Position numbers and translations under genes: made by a program. Below the pieces are notes generated by a model. The model worked only from the letters and a program-made list of their open reading frames with translations, ran no database searches and was not told the DNA's origin. A DNA stretch of 64,000 bases from Takakia lepidozioides. Lineage: Eukaryota; Streptophyta; Takakiopsida; Takakiales; Takakiaceae. Where the stretch lies: assembly GCA_030704615.1 (NCBI GenBank), contig CM060734.1:44966042-45030041 (forward strand). Reading direction: 5' to 3'. Numbering within the stretch: position 1 is the first letter of the stretch; every line of letters begins with the position of its first letter. Positions 47,269-58,848 of this stretch are shown here, piece by piece.

Positions 47269-47980
47269 GCACCACCCACAGCAATATATCAGAGGATTCT
47301 CAGCCGATGCCTGATCCACATCAGAAATTGCACATACGCTTAATAGGAGAATGGCTAAATATGGGTGCTACATGGGAGGTGAAGCAAAATCCACCATTAT
47401 CACACCCTCATGAAAATGGCCAAGTCACCATGTAAAGTTGGGAGATTTATGATGTCAAAGAATAATGTGGGAACCCTGCAGCCAAAATGATTGAAGTACA
47501 TGAACACCAGATCCTTCACAATAATCGACACCAAGTTGATACAGAGGCCCCCTAGAATTTACAAAGGCCTACAAACACTGGTTGGGTTGATCAAGAGCAT
47601 GTGAAGATTCTTGTTCTACATACATTGGGGTCAAAAGCATCTGCTCATTCTGTAACTTCCAATTTACAAGGATAAAACTATTCCAGGAATAGTGGCACCC
47701 TGATGCACCAGTTGATTAGCTACTTGTCTGCCTGATCTAAATCTAGATCTCATAGAAGTTTAGTCAAATCCTTCAAGAAATTGTTAGACCATATGGTGCT
47801 AGAGCTACAAGGTGTTCTTTTAAGATATCAGTAAAAAAGGGAAACAGAGTGCTTGAGCAGGGTTTTGTGGAGGAAATGAGACTGCTGAAGTTATGGAGAG
47901 AATGGGCTCACAAGTCTCAAGGTTATACAGAGAGTTTGTGTGTACCTTAACCCAACTGTACATGATTCATGTGACTTTAC

Positions 47981-48470
47981 CTTCCAACCAGCAATCATTG
48001 CTGGAGTCCAATGCTCGTCTGCAAATCAAAACAACGTCTTAAGCTGAACTAGCTCCTTGGGATGAAAGGTCGACGTTAAAAAATGACTAATTGAAACTTG
48101 CTTTCATTGGGGATTAAATGAAGCTACTTGACCCGATACAACGTTTCACCATTTCTGGTTTTCTTCAATACTGTGATCTGCTCATTCAACAGTGCGGAAA
48201 CATGACATGAGCTAGACAACATACCTCTTAACTTTTCCGTAGCTAACAACGAGTATATGTCACTGTCACTTAGGTACCTCACATGTGTCTTCCAGCATAT
48301 AACAGGGTTCAGCTTGCATTCAAGGGCATTTTGCATGGGGCATCTAGATGCTGTACAAGCCACCACCCAAGCCAAACTCCCATATCAGCAGGATGCATGA
48401 CACATACCTTGCAAATAAACCAGACGCCCCAATAGCCGATCTCATGCTATTGGAGCTCCACAATAGCTGA
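47981..48470 (-). pseudogene. Decayed Agenet gene, unit 2, exons 1-3
   Basis: Paralogue of 25296-25790. Exon 1 (48408 to about 48470) ends GVWFICK then GTATGT and shares the in-frame TAG of unit 1. Exon 2 (48102-48177, 76 nt, phase 1) encodes ITVLKKTRNGETLYRVK followed by TAG where the active genes have TAC, and ends at a GC donor (GCAAGT). Exon 3 (47981-48018) encodes EHWTPAMIAGWK. Decay began before the duplication, since the exon 1 stop is shared. Confidence 0.58.
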
Positions 48471-49458
48471 CTTCTTGAATGGAAGGTTGTGAGTGTTTAC
48501 AGAGAAGAAAAATCCATAACCTTTAGACAGTCTTTGTGGAGTGGTAGGCAAAACAGAAGAGTTAGCATAACATCAGGCAAAGTCCTCATATTGGCAACAG
48601 AGTGAAACCCTGAATTGATGGTTACTAGTATGGCTACTCACTGCCCAGCACAATGCTATTGCAGGTTAAATATGTCCCATACACCAGCTACTGAACACCC
48701 ACATGCTGTAACATTCACCACACACACTTTGAACAATTTCCCAAATGTAATATTATGATACAGAACTCCATATGCTACACACATAAAATGGATCATTGAA
48801 AAGCAATTGAATAGAGACGTTTCAGAGAATATCAGGACGCCAACCTAAGAGATGAGGATTGGAAACGTGCACACACAGGCCAACGCCAAGCAAACTCAAA
48901 GATACAGTTACGCTGCTAACGCAATACAAAAACGGGCGAAAAACCTTCATCCATGGAGGAAATTGAGCGTTAGCAGCAACTCATACCTCAGTGGTGTTAG
49001 CGCAATCTGGAGAGACACCAACATCGTGTAGAATAGCAGGTAGAGTGAATAACACTAAATACTAACTATGAAACCAACGAAAATAAGCCCAAAAAATCCC
49101 ATGGAAAACAAGGAGAGGTAGCACGAACCTCATTCGTGAACGCCGCGACCATGCGGAAGAACGGGCGTGGGAGAGACACACAATGGTCGCTCCGGAAGAG
49201 AGACACCCACACTCTGCAGTCCCTGGGAGAGAGGGAGAAAGAGAGAGAGTGAATACTTTTCCAACATCATCCAAGTTCCGAGACTTTCATCGAACCTAGA
49301 TGATGTGTGGTGTGTTCTCGTGCAACGTGTACCCAGCAGGCCCGTGACGTGTGATGGGAACCAACGACCCAACCCTAGTGGACCTGCCGGACCCACCTGT
49401 CAGCAGTCAAAGTGTCAGACTTTAATGAGCAGCAGAGTAAAAGGACCCACATCACCTT

Positions 49459-49742
49459 TCAGTCCTGTGGGTCTGGGTTCCGCCTGGCCCATGGGGCCAG
49501 TCCCGCCACAAAGTTGAAGACCATTTCTGGTTCTGCCATGTCCGCGACTTCGAGCAACAGCACATTAAAAGCCTGGACATACCCCCGAATGTCATCTGTT
49601 TGCTTCAAATTCCTCATCTTGTCCCGGGCAAGCCAGGACGCGTTGAGGGGCACAAACTGTCTCTTCAACAATTCCTTGAACCCACTCCAGTTCAAGGTTT
49701 CTGGACTTGGACCTCGGTCGTGAAGGCGTTTCTGCCACCATT
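49459..49742 (-). pseudogene. Ty3/gypsy gag fragment
   Basis: The minus strand encodes a Retrotrans_gag stretch: WSGFKELLKRQFVP, ARDKMRNLKQTDDIRGYVQ and PEMVFNFVAGLAPWAR. This is the usual core order of gypsy gag. It is only about 95 codons long with no neighbouring LTR, zinc knuckle or pol. Unit 1 lacks it at the matching place (between GGGTTC and ATGCCTGTGG, about 27592). Confidence 0.75.
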
Positions 49743-50103
49743 GTATGCCTGTGGTGCCTTCAGGCTGGGCCTCTGTGCCTAGAAAAGGGGGTTAATTTCT
49801 CCCTCAAGGCCGTGGCTGGGGTTTCCTTGGGATTTAAAAATTTAGAAAAGGTTACAATTTTGGCTTCATGGAAAAGTGGGAGTCTAATCTCATGAAGTTC
49901 TTTCAAACATATTCATAGGGACTCTCAAGTATTTTAACTCTTAAGAAGCAAGGAGAGAAGATAAATCGGTACTTCTTATTCGGTCCAGACTCCAAGAAGG
50001 CCAGTAGGTAAGTTACTATCTCTACACCTCTTCACATCTGGAGGAAATAAACTCTTCTTCTTTTTAAAAGGGATAAAGCTCTAAGAGGAGTACACGTGGA
50101 AAG

Positions 50104-51106
50104 AGGACCCGTGAATGCGAAACCGACAAAGATACCACCCAAAATCTTTTAGAATCTCAGTTTCCCACTATGTCCATACACTGCATGTATGACTCTGAAT
50201 TGAAAGAAATGAACATTTAGAAAATTGGAAAAACCGGAATTGTTTTTAAATCATGTTGCAGACTTGTCAAACCAGATGGGCCGCTCTTCGCTGAATCAAA
50301 ATATCAAGCAACTTACTTATGGTCGAGTGGGCCCGGCCAAATATCTACGTGCTTTGAGATTGACAGCACGGGTGTGAAGATAGACTCTACACTACTATTC
50401 ACAAGCTTTTGAATTTTAAAAGCCCAGATACACAAGCCTCCCTCGAGCCACTTCATGCTATTTTAGATAACATTAAACAAAAGTATGGAATACATATTTA
50501 GCACTAGAAAAGAAGATTTGAAGTGGACAAAACAATCACGAACTCTCCTTCCCTGTGTTCCAGCCCTCATACAGCGATCACCCAGTAAAATAGTATGAGA
50601 GAGAAGTGTTTTGAAGCAACCTTCAGGGCCGCACCACCGCACAAGTAGGGGCAGAAAATAATACCAGAGGGAACTAGACAGCAGGATTTGAACTACATCA
50701 CATCGACATCTCAGTGTTGGGGTGACATAGCAGTTTTCCTTACCATCTCATTCGGTTGGTGGGGCCAGACAGATTCAGCTTGACATGCCCCAAAGGCCAA
50801 ATGTCCGTTACATCCGCCAAGTGTGCAAGATAGAATAGAATGGGTAAAAGTTAGTAAAAGCCCTCCCGTTCAAAGCGGTGGCTCACTCTCCGGGAGGATG
50901 GACACGGCAGACACGGCAGACAGGGAGGGAGAGGGGGATGTGACAAGGTGAGAGTGCAGCGCGTAAGAGGAGTAGGTAGGTCGATTATGGGCGGTCATGA
51001 CACCAGCCGGGATGTGACCGCTGCAAAGCAAAAAAAATTAATTAGCCGCCATGTAAGTGCCCGTATATTCTGTGCTCAGTACTGGCATTGATGATGAATG
51101 GATGGA
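50104..51106 (+). other. 1,003-bp block identical in both units (unit 2 copy)
   Basis: Identical as read by eye to 28906-29908 at a constant offset of 21,198. Homology before 50104 and after 51106 continues but with many differences. It lies upstream of the Agenet pseudogene at 51949. Confidence 0.9.
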
Positions 51107-51948
51107 AAGATTGATGTATGCAGCAGGTGTATCGAGAGGAGATATGCAGTATCAGCAGCAAGGGAGTCATGGCCGTCTACTAGTGCTCTTCAGTGCTTAT
51201 TCACAGTGCTCTTCATTCAAAGCGCAGTAGTAGTAGTGCTGATCTTGCGTGTTGCTTTGATGCGTTGCTGCGTCTCTTCGGCGATCACCTCAGTTAGCAA
51301 CGTCTCTTCGGCGATCACCTCCGTTTTTGTGCCCGACCTCAGTTCGTGTACGAAGCACCTCCGTTTTCGTGTCTGACCCACTTTCGTGTTCGTGTATCAG
51401 GTTCTGCAAAAATTTCTGGTTTTCGGTAGATATTCACTCATAGCAGACAGTTGGCTACGTTGATCTCACGTTGTTGGTGTCTCTCTTGACGTTTTCGTGT
51501 CTGATCCCAACGGAGGTTTCTGCTGCCTTTCTTTCGGGTTTCATAGGTGGTGTCTCTCTTGACGTTTTCGTGTCTGATCCCAACTGTTCAAGTTTCTTCT
51601 TTCGGGTTTCATAGAAAGTTTCCTTTTAGAGATATTCTTTAGTCGTCTGTTTTAAATCGACAGTCTATGTACAATTTCACAACAAATTTGTGTGGATCTA
51701 ATGTCATGAAGGGTATTTGTAACTCATTCCCTCAAGAGCAAATGGCTTAAAAATGTCTCAAAATGTGCTTGTCAATCATGTTATGCTAGACTCTTGTGTA
51801 GATTACTTTCATGGTGGAGCCAAGGAGTCGATTCACCACGTTTCTGGAGTTGAATTAAGTCTACGATATGTACCCTCTTGCGCTCCATACCAGACATATA
51901 ATGAGAGAGGGAAATGAAGTGATGATAGGACATTTATGTGATTTACAG

Positions 51949-54680
51949 AGGAACATTGGGCTCCAGCTTACTGCTTCAACCCTTCCATGGAGCATGTTGG
52001 GAACAAAGGGTTTGAAACCATGTTGCGTCCTATGCCCCCTCCATTTCATAAAATGGCAGACCGACGTAGCAAATTGGAACCCACAGGGCAAAGTGATTTT
52101 GCAAGTTAGGCCATGGGATATTGGAGATTTGGTTGATTGGAAGAAAGACGGTTGTTGGTGGCAAGGAAAAATCACTAAAACCATCAAGAGTTGTGTTGAG
52201 GTACACAAGCTAACACTCTCCACAACCATGAGACTCCTCATATAACCTCTATTAGGTAAATAAGTAGTTTGGCATAAAGTTGTTGTTATATTGTAGTTTT
52301 GCTCAGATGTTTGCTTCCTCATGAGAAGCTGAAGTCATTTCAGGTACTACGTCAGTACAGTTATGCTTGAGTGAAGATGTTGACCTTTCGGCTATACCTA
52401 CTGAGCATTAGCTTACATCATGGCCGAGCTTCCCATTACTTCTTGAAAAGTGGTAGAAACTCAATATGAAGATTAGCTTTACCTATTGAGTCCTAGCTAA
52501 CCTTGTGGCTAAGTTTTCCCATGACCTCCAAAAAAGTGGTTGAAATTCTGTATGAAAATTTGTGTAATGATATGCCCATGAGTGTTACAGTAGTGTTCTA
52601 TGTGCTCAACACTCAGTGGGGATTGGTAGCAGCTTGTTATTACCATCTATTTATTGCTGATGATATTGTGTCTAAGGTTTCCCACAGTAGTGGTAGCAGC
52701 TTGTTGGATATGATGTCAACTAGCACTCATCAACTCCATGTATACAGTTCTAAGATTTGTATAATGAAATGCCCCATGATTTTGAGTGTAGTACTCTAAA
52801 GCGTTCTACACCGCCGCCGGCCCCTGGAGCTGAAAAAGTCAATGGGAAGTACCTTGTGACTGCCCAAGTTGATGTACCTGAGTGACATGACAATGTTAAG
52901 CTTTTGCACTCTCTATATTGCTCAAGTGTAGGTTGTAAGTTGGGATGGTAACATCTGTTGGTCTTCCCAAATTTCTGAATTAAATATGATACTTGAAGCC
53001 ACTGTCTTCCCACTGTTTTCTATTATGCACTGATTGGTACATTATTATCAACATCTTGTTATTTGTTAGGCCATGAAGCCAGAGGTGGACTTTAGGCATT
53101 GACTTCTTGGATTCTGTCTTCCCAGATTATGAGATTGATGCATTTGAGAATACTCCTTGATTATTCAAACTGAAAATTAACAATATAGTGGGAATCCCCA
53201 AAGTTTTAGCATTGGACTGTCCACTGAGCTAAGTGCTTACAGGTTTGCCAGCTGCACATGTAAACTAGCTGGCCCTCGCCTCCTAACCTAAATTTCCATT
53301 GTCATGTTTAGATATCCTTGCCAGAGCCTCCAGTAGGAGAAGGCGAATCATATTGTGCAAGATCAAGAGATTTGCGTCCTTCAATGTTGTGGGACATGGA
53401 AACAAATATGTGGAGTCTCCCAGCTGCCTCCAAGGTTACCTTCTAACTTCTGATATTGCGATTGCTTGAGGTTCTTAATGTACTTTCTTCAAGTTGCGAG
53501 ACATTTTGCCATAGACCTATATTTACTCAGCAATGCATTCGCTTTGGACACAACCTGTTTAAGACACCCCTATGGTGTCCCTTGCTGCATTGTTGTTACA
53601 GGTGGTCTGGCCTGGCCAAGATAATTCTGGTTGTTGTTGGCTCCAGTCTGGTTCACCTACCTAGTCGAGGAACCACAAATGTGGCCTGATCCCACCTCTT
53701 GCGACGGGAAATGCAAAATGGACTATGCTGTCTGGGACACCAAGAAATATTCTTATGAATCTGCTAACTCTTTTCATGCACACCATGTTAAAGTTACGGC
53801 TGATAAATGATCTTGAGGCTTAAGTGTCTTGTAATTTGTGCATCAACCAAAGGCTTTTGTGGGCAGACTTCTTTTGTAACAATTAGAATATGTTTTCCTT
53901 CACAGAGAGGTGCCATTGAGGTGCCATGTGCCCAGATGTTGGATATGCCAATGGTGCGCCCGGATCTTGCAAGAACTGGAGAAAGAGGCGGGGCATCAAA
54001 CTCCTTCCACAGGTTGCCTACTGGAGTGGAGAGTGCAGGAAACCAAGGAAACCATGCATCGCTTAGTGTGAGAGCTGAGAAGAGCTCTTTGACTCCACCC
54101 CCGTCACCCGCCATTGCATCATCGGAGCCATCAGACAAGCCCCCTGGTAAACAACTCACAAATCCAAGTAGAAAGCCAGTTATGTGATCTACATTCTGTC
54201 AGTTTCTGAAGTCTGATGCACTGTGCTATTCCCTTAATAGTGGGTTATACTAAACCCAAAACTTCCTTCATCTGGCATCTGAAGGTTAGATGATATCAAT
54301 ATACAGTTCAAGGGAGCCACCAATTGCATGGATTCCAGAGTGCCTGAGATTGCAAGAATGGAAACCGACTTAGTACAAGGGAATTGACAAAGGTGTGATG
54401 AATGTGAAACTTTTTAGTTCAAATATGTATTTCAGGGCCTATGTTGTGAGTTGATCTCCCTTCCTCCACCTACTTGTTCTCATTGTATATGACAGGAGAA
54501 GGGCAAGAGAAGGTAAAAGATGACTCTGGAGCAACTCGAGAGAAACTGCTAAATGGATCGATGCCTGAACATGCAAGCACACAGCTTGGTGTGGTCAAGA
54601 GAGCCATGAAGAAAAAGCAGAAAGTCTACAGTATACTTCTGCACCAGGCGAGAGTCAGGGCACTTGGAGGATGGTTATAA
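51949..54680 (+). pseudogene. Agenet gene copy lacking exons 1-2, unit 2
   Basis: Exons matching the gene at 31665: 51949-52200, 53312-53434, 53602 to about 53795, 53906-54146 and 54496-54680. Two deletions upstream (unit 1 positions of about 30540-31316 and 31340-32252) removed exons 1 and 2 and the start codon. Exon 3 is 252 nt instead of 251 because of an extra G in ACAGGGCAAAG (about 52086), which shifts the frame and ends it early. Later exons remain intact and close to unit 1 (for example VKRAMKKKQKVYSILLHQAR). A truncated transcript from downstream is possible, but the two-module protein is lost. Confidence 0.85.
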
Positions 54681-55380
54681 CAGTTGCCCTTTTTGTGTCC
54701 AATGTATTAGTGTTCGGATTCAGTGCTCTCCTACAGATTTAAATTTGCATCTTTATGTAGCCAATTGTTGGAACCCAGTAGCAAGTAAAGCTGAGCATAT
54801 CCTCCACTAAGTGGGTATTGCTCAGCACCTAGCTACTGAATAGTGCATCATTGTCTGTTGTTCAAAATTCTGAAAGTGAATTATTTTGATTCCAAAGTCT
54901 GTAAAAAAAGGTTGAACATTTCAAGCTTCCCTGTCCATAGAGGATGGGCTAGCAGAGATTTAAAGCTTTTTTGGCATTCAGATTACTGGTCTCATTTGTG
55001 CTGTCAAGTTTCTGAAGTGGGGCTGTTGTGACAAAATTAAAAGATGCTTGAGGATTTTCAGGAGTCATTGCTTGGGCTTTGATGGAAGTGTTGCAATGTT
55101 ATCCAAGGCCATAAAGAAATTCGGATAAGTAGAGCAATTGTACTCGCAAAGTCATCCACGAGACATTCTAAAATTGCTTTAGAAATTCTAAAATTGCTTT
55201 AGAAATTAGATGTGAGGAGACAGATGTGTGATGACAATTCTGGATCGTGAATTTGGGGATAAGATGAGGTGCTAAGTGTGAGAGACTAGGCATGGCTGAC
55301 TCTTGTTTTGGTAACATTGGCAATGATTTACCAGAAACTTTAGGTTGCGACCTAGAGGTTTTGGGGTACCTCTAAACGGA

Positions 55381-55795
55381 TCATACCGTCAATGAAGATT
55401 GAGATGCACTGCATTTGCCTATTACAGAAGAATCATGGTAGGGCCTCTCCATAAGCTTAGCAACAAGGCTGCAGTGAACAGATTCCCCATAAGCCAAATT
55501 TAATAGGCAAAGTTCACCTACAAACTGCTCGATGTATGGACCCCTTGCCAATTGTATTTGGAATACTACTAGAAGGTGGCCTCCTTCTACGGCCCTCTCA
55601 CAACTCCCCATATGTGAGCTCTATTTCATTCACTTTAAGTTTTGCCTCAACTGCTTCTTTGAACAACCCATGTTGTATACCATACAAGCTTGCCCCACTC
55701 CTCATTGCCATCCAATAGCAGGGCTGCACCATAGCCTTATAGCAATTGTTATATACAAGCTCAAGCAGTAAATAATTAGTGGTAACTGGTAACAT
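55381..55795 (-). other. Coding-like segment across the end of unit 2, unrecognised
   Basis: Two overlapping minus-strand frames look protein-like. One contains KAMVQPCYWMAMRSGASLYG and FKEAVEAKLKVNEIELTYGE. The other contains GGHLLVVFQIQLARGPYIEQ and GESVHCSLVAKLMERPYHD. A single frameshift near 55605 would join them. The first 100 bp are duplicated at the end of unit 1. I do not recognise the family; it may be a decayed gene. Confidence 0.35.
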
Positions 55796-57744
55796 TAATA
55801 TCTATTTAAGGTAAGCAGCCAACTATGTGTCATGCTCAAGAAAGTTGAGCTAAAATTAGAACTCCTTTGGTTAGGGGAAATTTGTTTTACTGTAAGATAT
55901 GGACCTCCAGAAACCTCGTCAACGATAATCTCGGTGAGGTAAAACTTCGGCGAACTTTAACTTCGGCGAACTTTAGGTTTTCTTTGCCTCGTGTGTACCT
56001 CTGTATATTCCTCTTCTCCTCCCGAGTGCCCATCCACTTTTTTTCTTTATTTACCCATCCACTGATATCGTTGACACACGAAGTTGCCTACTGCACTCTC
56101 CAAGGGGATTTAACAGGCCTTCCCCACGTTTTGGACTCAGACCGGAACCTCTCAAGTGGAGTTCATTTGGTTTTGGCCGGGGCGATTTCAAGTGAAGCAT
56201 ACTCAAGCCGACTATGTCAGCAGCAGTTCTTTCGGGTAAGCGTTTCTGGTCATACTCTCAGCCCACCCATGGCCATATGTTCTCTTCCTCCACAGGTTCA
56301 GAAGCAATTCCTTGCTTAGTGTTTCCCATCACACCGTGTAACCTCGCCCTGGGGCATATCTTATCTTCCTACACGGATTCCAGGTGCGCGCCTTGTAGGG
56401 TTTTTCTACTAAGCAAGAAGAATTGATTGGTGTCCTCTGGTTTCTTTAGTTAGCCTCATTTGCCTTCTCTTTTTCACAAAGGTTTTCTTCCTATATTGTG
56501 GTTGATAACAACATCAATTGTCTTTTGTTCTCCTTTCTCCCTTTCATTTCCCTTTGCCTTCTCTTTCACAAAGGTTTTCTTCATCAATTGTCTTTTGTTC
56601 TCCTCTCTTCCCTTTCATTTTCCTTGTTATCTTTGTGGTGGCATTTCCCTTCTCCAATTCTCGAAACTTTGTCTATTCCTTGGTGTTTGTTGGTGGCCAA
56701 GGACCGGTCAATTGTCATGAGGGCTAGGCCTTGGCAACCGTTCTCTCTTCCTATGTATCTATTTCTATTGGCCATTGGTGTTTTGTGTTCTTTCCGGTGC
56801 TATGGCCTTCTTGATTGCATATGTAAGATTGTCTTGTCTTAAGGTGTATATGGTTGAGCTTACCAATGAAGTTGAAGTTTGGGTTCATATGTATTTTCAT
56901 ATGTAGATTAAAATAGATTTGATGTATTAGGCCCAAGTACATTTGAGGTCTTGCGGTGAATAGGGAGTGGAGGTGGAGGAAAGAAGTGTTTCAAAGACTC
57001 TTACCACTACATAGTTAGGATCCTAACTTTTTCTTCTCACTCTAGCCCTACGTTGTCATGGAATGCTTGGTCTTGGCAATGGTTCTCTCTTACAACCAAT
57101 CAGCCATAGGTGTTTTGTGTACTCCTTTAGTGCTCTTGCCTTTTCCATTGCCTTTTTCAAGCTTATCTCAGATTGTCTTCTCTTGAGGTGATTGTTACTT
57201 AACTTATTGATGTTTGGATTTGAGGGAATGTTTCATCATTACATTAAAGTGGACCTAATTCTATAACAGGCACATCAAAGTAGAGATTTTTGGGGTGAAT
57301 AGAGAATGGGTGGAATGAAATGTGTTTTCAAGGATCCTAACCTCATAACCTTGTCTTTTCACTCGAGCCTATGTTTGCAGTTTTAGGTGCAATAGAACTT
57401 GTCTTCTCTCATTTATATCGCCACACCTTGAGGATAAGCCTTTAGTCCTCCTTCCTTGTTGTAACCTTTGGTGGGTAGACTTTAAAGGGTATTTTCCAAT
57501 ACTAGGAAGGCATTCTCCAATCGTGGAGAGAAAACCTTTGGTACACTTGGAAGGTATTCTCTAGTCCTCTTGCTAAATGTCAATTGGTGAGGCATCATCT
57601 ATTGGCCTCGGTGATGACCATTCATAGCGTCACGATGCCTCATAGGTAGTGTTCATACGCAAACGTAAGGATCACTTGCTTTGCTCCAAGAACCTTCTGA
57701 TTTTGTAAGGTACAATTGGATTCAATTCTTAGCTAGTTCTTCAT
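55796..57744. other. Intergenic, pyrimidine-rich, no gene seen
   Basis: No convincing exons. At about 56470-56640 a roughly 70-bp segment (TTCATCAATTGTCTTTTGTTC, then CTCTTCCCTTTCATTTTCC) is repeated imperfectly two to three times. The strand bias to C and T produces long but low-complexity ORFs. Confidence 0.45.
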
Positions 57745-57745
57745 G

Positions 57746-57850
57746 TAGGAGAAGGGCCCATGTGTTAGGCCTTTCGCCATTTCTGGACTCTAGCCTTGGG
57801 CATTCCCGCCCTTGTCTAGGGCCCACAATGGCAAAAGGCCCTTCTCCTAT
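57746..57850. mobile_element. Hairpin MITE-like element with TA ends
   Basis: Starts TAGGAGAAGGGCC and ends GGCCCTTCTCCTA, and the inner arms (GCCATT...CTTGGGC and GCCCTTG...AATGGC) also pair, so the whole 105 bp can form one long imperfect hairpin. The flanking TA on both sides fits a Tc1/mariner-like target. Such hairpins can also feed small-RNA production. Confidence 0.55.
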
Positions 57851-57868
57851 ACAATTAACATGTGAACA

Positions 57869-58310
57869 ATGTTTCATATCTCGTCAACACTCGTAGGTGA
57901 TAGCTCATCTTATACCTTACCAACGAAGGTATATAGAAGAAGACTTTGGTCGAAGTTAGCGCAGATAAGGTCCACTTCCCCTACAAAGTTAACAAGCTAG
58001 GATGTCATCTTTGATTGGGAGTAGGCAACCAAGCTTTAAAAGGGGAATCACTAGGTAAACCATAGGCCTAATGTGTGGGTACTTTGGGTCTTTTGAGTTC
58101 TTGGGGGAAGATTTGAACAACCACATTAGCGAAGTTCCATGTAATTGTGTTTTCATATCTCGGTAACATTCGTAGTTGATAGCTCATCTTGTAACTGACC
58201 AACTAAGTTACATAGAGAGAAGACTTTGGTCGAAGTTAGCGCAAATAAGGTACACTTCCCCTACAAAGTTAGCAAGTTAGGTATCATCTTTGATTAGGCG
58301 ACCAAGTTAT
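57869..58310 (+). repeat. Pair of direct repeats of about 165 bp
   Basis: TTTCATATCTCG, GATAGCTCATCTT and GAAGACTTTGGTCGAAGTTA, then CACTTCCCCTACAAAGTTA, occur in the same order at about 57869-58010 and 58152-58300 with moderate divergence. Just after, AAGTTATAAGCATTAG is itself doubled (about 58305-58340). No ORF. Confidence 0.6.
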
Positions 58311-58620
58311 AAGCATTAGCCAAGTTATAAGCATTAGAAGATCTACACCTTCCAAAGAAATGGACAATTCTTTGGATGATGAAGTAGTAAAATTTAGACT
58401 TGCTATTGGTGAAGTCCATCTTTTTTTGTTAGTTGGATTATTTTGATGTAATTGTGACACTTCACATATAGTGGGCTTTTGCAAATTTGTGTATCTACCA
58501 CTATCTAAAACCAACTTCTATCTCCATATTACTTGTAGAATAAGGATAAATTGCCTACGAATGCTTATTATAACTACGCAAGTACACTTGACTATACTAT
58601 GACATGAGAATGTTGAAATT

Positions 58621-58747
58621 TGTAGGCTACATAAGCATATCTTTATAAGTCCAATTGAAGTCAAACAGAATTATTTTTGGTGTTTGTAGGCTACATACGC
58701 ATATCTTTATAGTCCAATTGAAGTCAAACAGAATTATTTTTGGTGTC
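58621..58747 (+). repeat. Tandem duplication of 63 bp
   Basis: GTAGGCTACATAAGCATATC through TTATTTTTGGTGT is followed at once by a second, nearly identical copy. It lies immediately upstream of the first exon of the last Agenet gene and may alter its leader. Confidence 0.75.
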
Positions 58748-58848
58748 ACGCAGACTTGAACAACCGTTTTCACAGTAACTCGCGCTGGCATTTGTTTGAA
58801 GGAGAATGGGAAGGACAAATTCCTCAATGTCGACAGATCTTCCATTCC

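Larger units (their letters stand above)
36029..55478 (+). repeat. Tandem duplication, unit 2
   Basis: This is the second head-to-tail copy. It matches 15883-36028 in order except for an inverted segment (41388-42393), a copia insertion (43023-47268), a gypsy gag fragment, a 500-bp insert near 36715, loss of several PPR repeats and loss of Agenet exons 1-2. It ends at about 55478, where single-copy sequence resumes. Confidence 0.87.

Noticed and set aside
55867-56842. Several overlapping plus-strand ORFs of 70-150 codons
   Set aside because: They arise from a pyrimidine-rich, partly repeated stretch and show Phe/Leu/Ser low complexity with no domain.
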